This document shows, piece after piece, positions 5,699 to 8,494 of a stretch of DNA of 8,494 nt (the stretch's first letter is position 1; the number at the start of each line of letters is the position of its first letter). Location of the stretch: contig WGED01000741.1 in NCBI GenBank assembly GCA_015492915.1, forward strand, positions 1 to 8,494. The letters are read 5' to 3'. A program made the translations under genes and the position numbers. Source of the stretch: Cyclobacteriaceae bacterium. Its GTDB lineage: Bacteria > Bacteroidota > Bacteroidia > Cytophagales > Cyclobacteriaceae. The notes under the pieces are model-generated. The model was not told the origin of the DNA. It saw only the letters and a program-made list of their open reading frames with translations, and ran no database searches.

Positions 5699-8101
5699 AT
5701 GTCCACGGAAAAGAAAATATGTTATCACTGCGGCGAAGCCTGCGACCGTGAACATATCGTGTTTGAGGAGAAGGACTTTTGCTGTAACGGCTGCAAAACG
5801 GTGTACGAGATCCTCAACCAAAACGACCTATGCGTTTATTACGATCTCGAGAAAAATCCCGGTGTCAGCCTGAAGAGTAAAAAGTTTGATGAGAAATATG
5901 CATTTCTCGACAACGAGGACATCTGGAACATGATCCTCGACTACTACGACGGCGAGCGCGCCAGGGTAACGCTGTATATCCCTTCTATCCATTGCAGTTC
6001 GTGCATCTGGCTGCTTGAGAATCTGTACAAGCTGACCGACGGTCTTAACCACAGCCGTGTGAATTTTGTAAAGAAAGAATTCAGCGCCGATTTCGATCCC
6101 CGTATTATATCGTTGCGCAAGCTGGTGGAACTGCTCGATACCCTCGGTTATGAGCCGAAAATCAGCCTTGATGACAGCACAAAAAAATCGAAGACCGACG
6201 AAAACAGAAGCCTTTACATCAAAATTGGTGTGGCGGGTTTTGCCTTCGGCAACATCATGTTGCTGAGCTTTCCGGAGTATTTCGGCTTCGAAGGGCTCGA
6301 AGACAACGTGCGGCGTTTTATGTCGTGGCTCAACATACTGCTCTCGCTGCCGGTGGTATTCTATTGCGCGAGCGATTACTTCCATTCCGCCTTGGCAGGG
6401 CTGAGTAAAAAATATGTAAACATCGACGTGCCTATTTCCATTGGTATCTTCGTATTGTTTGCGCGAAGCCTCTATGAGATTATATCGCAATCGGGGCCCG
6501 GCTATCTGGATTCGCTGTCGGGACTGCTTTTTTTCCTGCTCGTAGGTAAGTGGTTTCAGAATTATACCTATCAGGGGATGTCGTTCGAGCGGGATTACAA
6601 ATCATATTTTCCGTTGGCCATCTATAAATACAAGCGTAAAGAACTGATCAGCATTCCTGTGAGCAATATTGAAAAAGGCGATCGCATCCGCGTTCGCAAC
6701 CAGGAAATTGTTCCCGCCGACAGCGTGCTGATAAGCGATCACGCCAATATTGACTACAGCTTCGTGACAGGCGAATCAAATCCCGTATCAAAAAAAGCGG
6801 GTGATTACATCTACGCCGGCGGCAGGCAGGTGGGCGGCAGCATCGACATGGAAGTGGTAAAGCCCGTATCACAGAGCTACCTGACACAGCTATGGAATAA
6901 TGAAGCTTTTGCCAAAGGAAAGGACGACGGCTTTCAGCGGCTTATCGACAGGATCAGCAAGTACTTCACTTTTGCCGTATTGGTGATAGCCATGATAGCT
7001 TTTGCATTTTGGTTCAGGATTGATCTGCGCACCGCCCTCAACGCCTTCACGGCCGTGCTGATCGTCGCTTGTCCGTGTGCACTTACGCTATCGGCACCCT
7101 TTACATTTGGAACAACCATGCGAATATTCGGTAAGATGAAGTTCTATCTCAAAAATGTCCACGTCATAGAGAAATTGTTGCATATCACCCATGTGGTCTT
7201 CGACAAGACGGGCACCATCACATACAACCAGGCGGGCATTGTGCATTACGAAGGGATTGAGGTGGAAAAGGAGGACTTCAGACGCATCAAGGCCCTGGCT
7301 ATGAATTCAACACATCCTTTGAGTAGACTGCTCGCCGAGAGCATCAATGAGAGCACCGACAACATCACCCTTGAAAAATATGCGGAAATAACCGGCGCAG
7401 GGCTGCAGGCGGAAGTGGCGGGCCATTTTTACAAACTCGGTAACTGGGACTTTGTGCGTGAAAAAGAGAAAGAAAACCCTGTCTCCAGTGGCGCCACGCA
7501 GATTTTCGTGTCGAAAAACAGGAAAGTGCTGGGTATGTTTCGCATCGAAAACAAATATCGCGAGGGCATCAGGGAGGTAGCGGAAGAATTGAAAAAGTCA
7601 TACCGTTTCTCCATTCTGACCGGTGACAACGAGAGCGAGGAAGGAAGGCTGAAAGAGATCTTCGGCGATGACGCTATTTATCGCTTCCGCCAATCTCCGC
7701 AGGATAAACTGGATTACATCGCAGAACTACAGAGAAAAGGAGAAAAAGTGCTGATGATCGGTGACGGCCTTAACGATGCAGGTGCGCTGCAGCAAAGTGA
7801 TGTAGGTATCTCCGTGACTGACGACACCACGAGCTTTACCCCTGCCTCTGATGCCATCATGACCTCCGGGTCCCTAAAATATCTTACAAAATTCATCGAT
7901 TTTTCAAGAGCAGCCCATCGTATCGTGATTGCCGCTTTTATCATTTCTTTCATTTATAATATACTCGGTATCAGTTTTGCGATCACCGGTAAATTATCTC
8001 CGCTCATCGCTGCCATCCTGATGCCCCTCAGCAGCATTTCCGTCGTTATCTTTGCCACGACCGTAACCAGGGCGATGGCAAGAATCAGAAAGATGGCGTA
8101 G
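5699..8101 (+). CDS. ccoI: CcoI/FixI-like Cu+-transporting P1B-type ATPase
   Basis: An 800-residue inner-membrane copper pump. Such CcoI-type ATPases export Cu+ to the periplasmic side for cbb3 cytochrome oxidase assembly. Domains in order: a cysteine-rich metal-binding module with CYHCG (8-12) and FCCNGC (27-32); a heavy-metal-associated domain about 86-155 with its Cys pair C99/C102 in HCSSC; transmembrane segments near 174-190, 208-224, 243-260 and 272-288; the actuator domain with TGES (357-360); two more membrane segments (422-440, 448-470) with CPC (458-460); the phosphorylation site DKTGT (502-506, D502); the nucleotide domain with HP (539-540); TGDN (641-644) and GDGLND (688-693); and the final pair of helices (743-762, 766-788) with YN (753-754) and MPLSS (775-779). 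CPC, YN and MxxSS together are the Cu+ (P1B-1) signature. The ATG at 5699 lies just ahead of the Cys module, so it is the natural start. No ccoS or ccoNOP genes follow within the window; beyond the stop are only repeats. Whether it serves cbb3 oxidase or general copper handling is inferred from the architecture. Confidence -1.
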   Translation: MSTEKKICYHCGEACDREHIVFEEKDFCCNGCKTVYEILNQNDLCVYYDLEKNPGVSLKSKKFDEKYAFLDNEDIWNMILDYYDGERARVTLYIPSIHCSSCIWLLENLYKLTDGLNHSRVNFVKKEFSADFDPRIISLRKLVELLDTLGYEPKISLDDSTKKSKTDENRSLYIKIGVAGFAFGNIMLLSFPEYFGFEGLEDNVRRFMSWLNILLSLPVVFYCASDYFHSALAGLSKKYVNIDVPISIGIFVLFARSLYEIISQSGPGYLDSLSGLLFFLLVGKWFQNYTYQGMSFERDYKSYFPLAIYKYKRKELISIPVSNIEKGDRIRVRNQEIVPADSVLISDHANIDYSFVTGESNPVSKKAGDYIYAGGRQVGGSIDMEVVKPVSQSYLTQLWNNEAFAKGKDDGFQRLIDRISKYFTFAVLVIAMIAFAFWFRIDLRTALNAFTAVLIVACPCALTLSAPFTFGTTMRIFGKMKFYLKNVHVIEKLLHITHVVFDKTGTITYNQAGIVHYEGIEVEKEDFRRIKALAMNSTHPLSRLLAESINESTDNITLEKYAEITGAGLQAEVAGHFYKLGNWDFVREKEKENPVSSGATQIFVSKNRKVLGMFRIENKYREGIREVAEELKKSYRFSILTGDNESEEGRLKEIFGDDAIYRFRQSPQDKLDYIAELQRKGEKVLMIGDGLNDAGALQQSDVGISVTDDTTSFTPASDAIMTSGSLKYLTKFIDFSRAAHRIVIAAFIISFIYNILGISFAITGKLSPLIAAILMPLSSISVVIFATTVTRAMARIRKMA

Positions 8102-8285
8102 AACAAACACTTGAGTAAGAAGAGAAAGGATTGCGTGTAAAATGTGGTTTTGCACACCCGGGGTATTTTATCCCAAAATTCTCAATAACCCTTCTATTCC
8201 GAGTTTAAATTACTTCAAAATCAGACACTTGGTTCACGTTTGACTCGTCACCATAATAGTGTTAAGTCAAGAATAAAATGATGCC

Positions 8286-8308
8286 GGGTGTAGTTTGCAA
8301 CTACACCC
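8286..8308. repeat. 23-bp palindrome, copy 2 (inside the MITE-like element)
   Basis: GGGTGTAGTT (8286-8295) pairs perfectly with AACTACACCC (8299-8308) around the loop TGC. The downstream flank TGATATTTCC is the reverse complement of the left flank of copy 1 (ATATCA before GGGCGTAG at 1026). Confidence -1.
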
Positions 8309-8375
8309 TGATATTTCCAAAACGGTTATTATGCGGATTGTAAATCCTTATATCGTTTGCGGAATTTTCATATAT

Positions 8376-8398
8376 GGGTGTAGAATCATTCTACACCC
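8376..8398. repeat. 23-bp palindrome, copy 3 (inside the MITE-like element)
   Basis: GGGTGTAGAA (8376-8385) pairs perfectly with TTCTACACCC (8389-8398) around the loop TCA. It lies 90 bp after copy 2 and is flanked on the right by GGCAT, mirroring the ATGCC to the left of copy 2. Confidence -1.
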
Positions 8399-8494
8399 GG
8401 CATTCCGGTGTTTTAATTCCAAAACAGTATTTGCGTTAATTTTCATTTGACATAACACTAGCCGACCCTGATAAATTTGAGGCAAAGATGTAAC

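Larger units (their letters stand above)
8257..8460. mobile_element. MITE-like element with TA-bounded terminal inverted repeats
   Basis: TAGTGTTAAGTCAA at 8257-8270 is matched by TTGACATAACACTA at 8447-8460: inverted 14-mers with one mismatch. If the outermost TA on each side is a target duplication, the element is GTGTTAAGTCAA to TTGACATAACAC, about 200 bp, in the style of IS630/Tc1-mariner-type elements, which insert at TA. It has no coding capacity, so it would be non-autonomous. Inside are two 23-bp palindromes, and their outward flanks form an inverted pair: ATGCCGGGTGTAG at 8281-8293 and CTACACCCGGCAT at 8391-8403. The two halves also share TTCCAAAAC (8315-8323, 8417-8425) and TTGCG followed by AATTTTCAT. 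The structure is directly seen; the mobile-element reading is inference from one copy. Confidence -1.
8102..8494. other. Gene-free region downstream of the copper ATPase
   Basis: No credible gene is present. The longest small frame starting with ATG (8142 to about 8240, 33 codons) has no recognisable features. A weak imperfect hairpin (GTGTAAAA with TTTTGCACAC, about 8135-8157) lies 35 bases past the ATPase stop but has no T-tract after it. The rest is occupied by the MITE-like element at 8257-8460. Confidence -1.

Noticed and set aside
5828..6490. Minus-strand frame of 220 codons
   Set aside because: It is antisense to the copper ATPase, whose frame holds the metal-binding and membrane segments here.
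8142..8240. 33-codon frame downstream of the ATPase, considered as ccoS
   Set aside because: CcoS is a short membrane protein with a hydrophobic N-terminal helix; this frame (starting MWFCTPGVFYPK) has no such helix.
8257..8460. CRISPR array or tRNA-like element
   Set aside because: The two palindromes are only two units with dissimilar spacing sequence and no regular spacers, and no tRNA cloverleaf can be drawn.

Overview
The window looks like a chromosomal segment of a Bacteroidota bacterium, possibly of the Cytophagales. This rests on three things: the RHS fragment carries the Bacteroidota-style YYPFGLTFNSY and GRFWQVDP core; the coding starts mostly lack a Shine-Dalgarno sequence; and the Cu+ P-type ATPase has the long N-terminal cysteine-rich module seen in CcoI/FixI proteins. 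The phylum is fairly secure, the lower rank is not.

Layout. (1) Positions 1 to about 835, minus strand: the decayed C-terminal part of an RHS-repeat protein. Its core motifs are split among several reading frames and interrupted by short repeats and hairpins; the 3' end runs out of the window. (2) About 836-1250: a gene-free, repeat-rich junction with a 23-bp palindrome, an inverted repeat pair and two related A/T hairpins. (3) 1251-4492, all minus strand, transcribed in the order dnaN (sliding clamp), a zinc-type cation diffusion facilitator, and a MoxR-family AAA+ ATPase. The usual MoxR partners (DUF58, VWA proteins) are not present; the RHS and repeat debris lies where they would be expected. 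(4) 4493-4832: the intergenic region between divergent dnaN and the purine nucleoside phosphorylase gene. (5) 4833-8101, plus strand: a trimeric-type purine nucleoside phosphorylase, then, 47 bp later, a complete 800-residue CcoI-like copper ATPase. (6) 8102-8494: no gene. It holds a roughly 204-bp MITE-like element with near-perfect terminal inverted repeats at TA dinucleotides and two internal 23-bp palindromes of the same family as the one at 1026.

The five intact genes are core or housekeeping functions (replication processivity, purine salvage, metal homeostasis or cytochrome oxidase assembly, AAA+ chaperone) and do not form one pathway. No complete new multi-gene system is visible. The unusual content is in the non-coding flanks: a dispersed palindrome family found at both ends of the window, a candidate non-autonomous mobile element, and an RHS pseudogene that appears to have collected short repeats.
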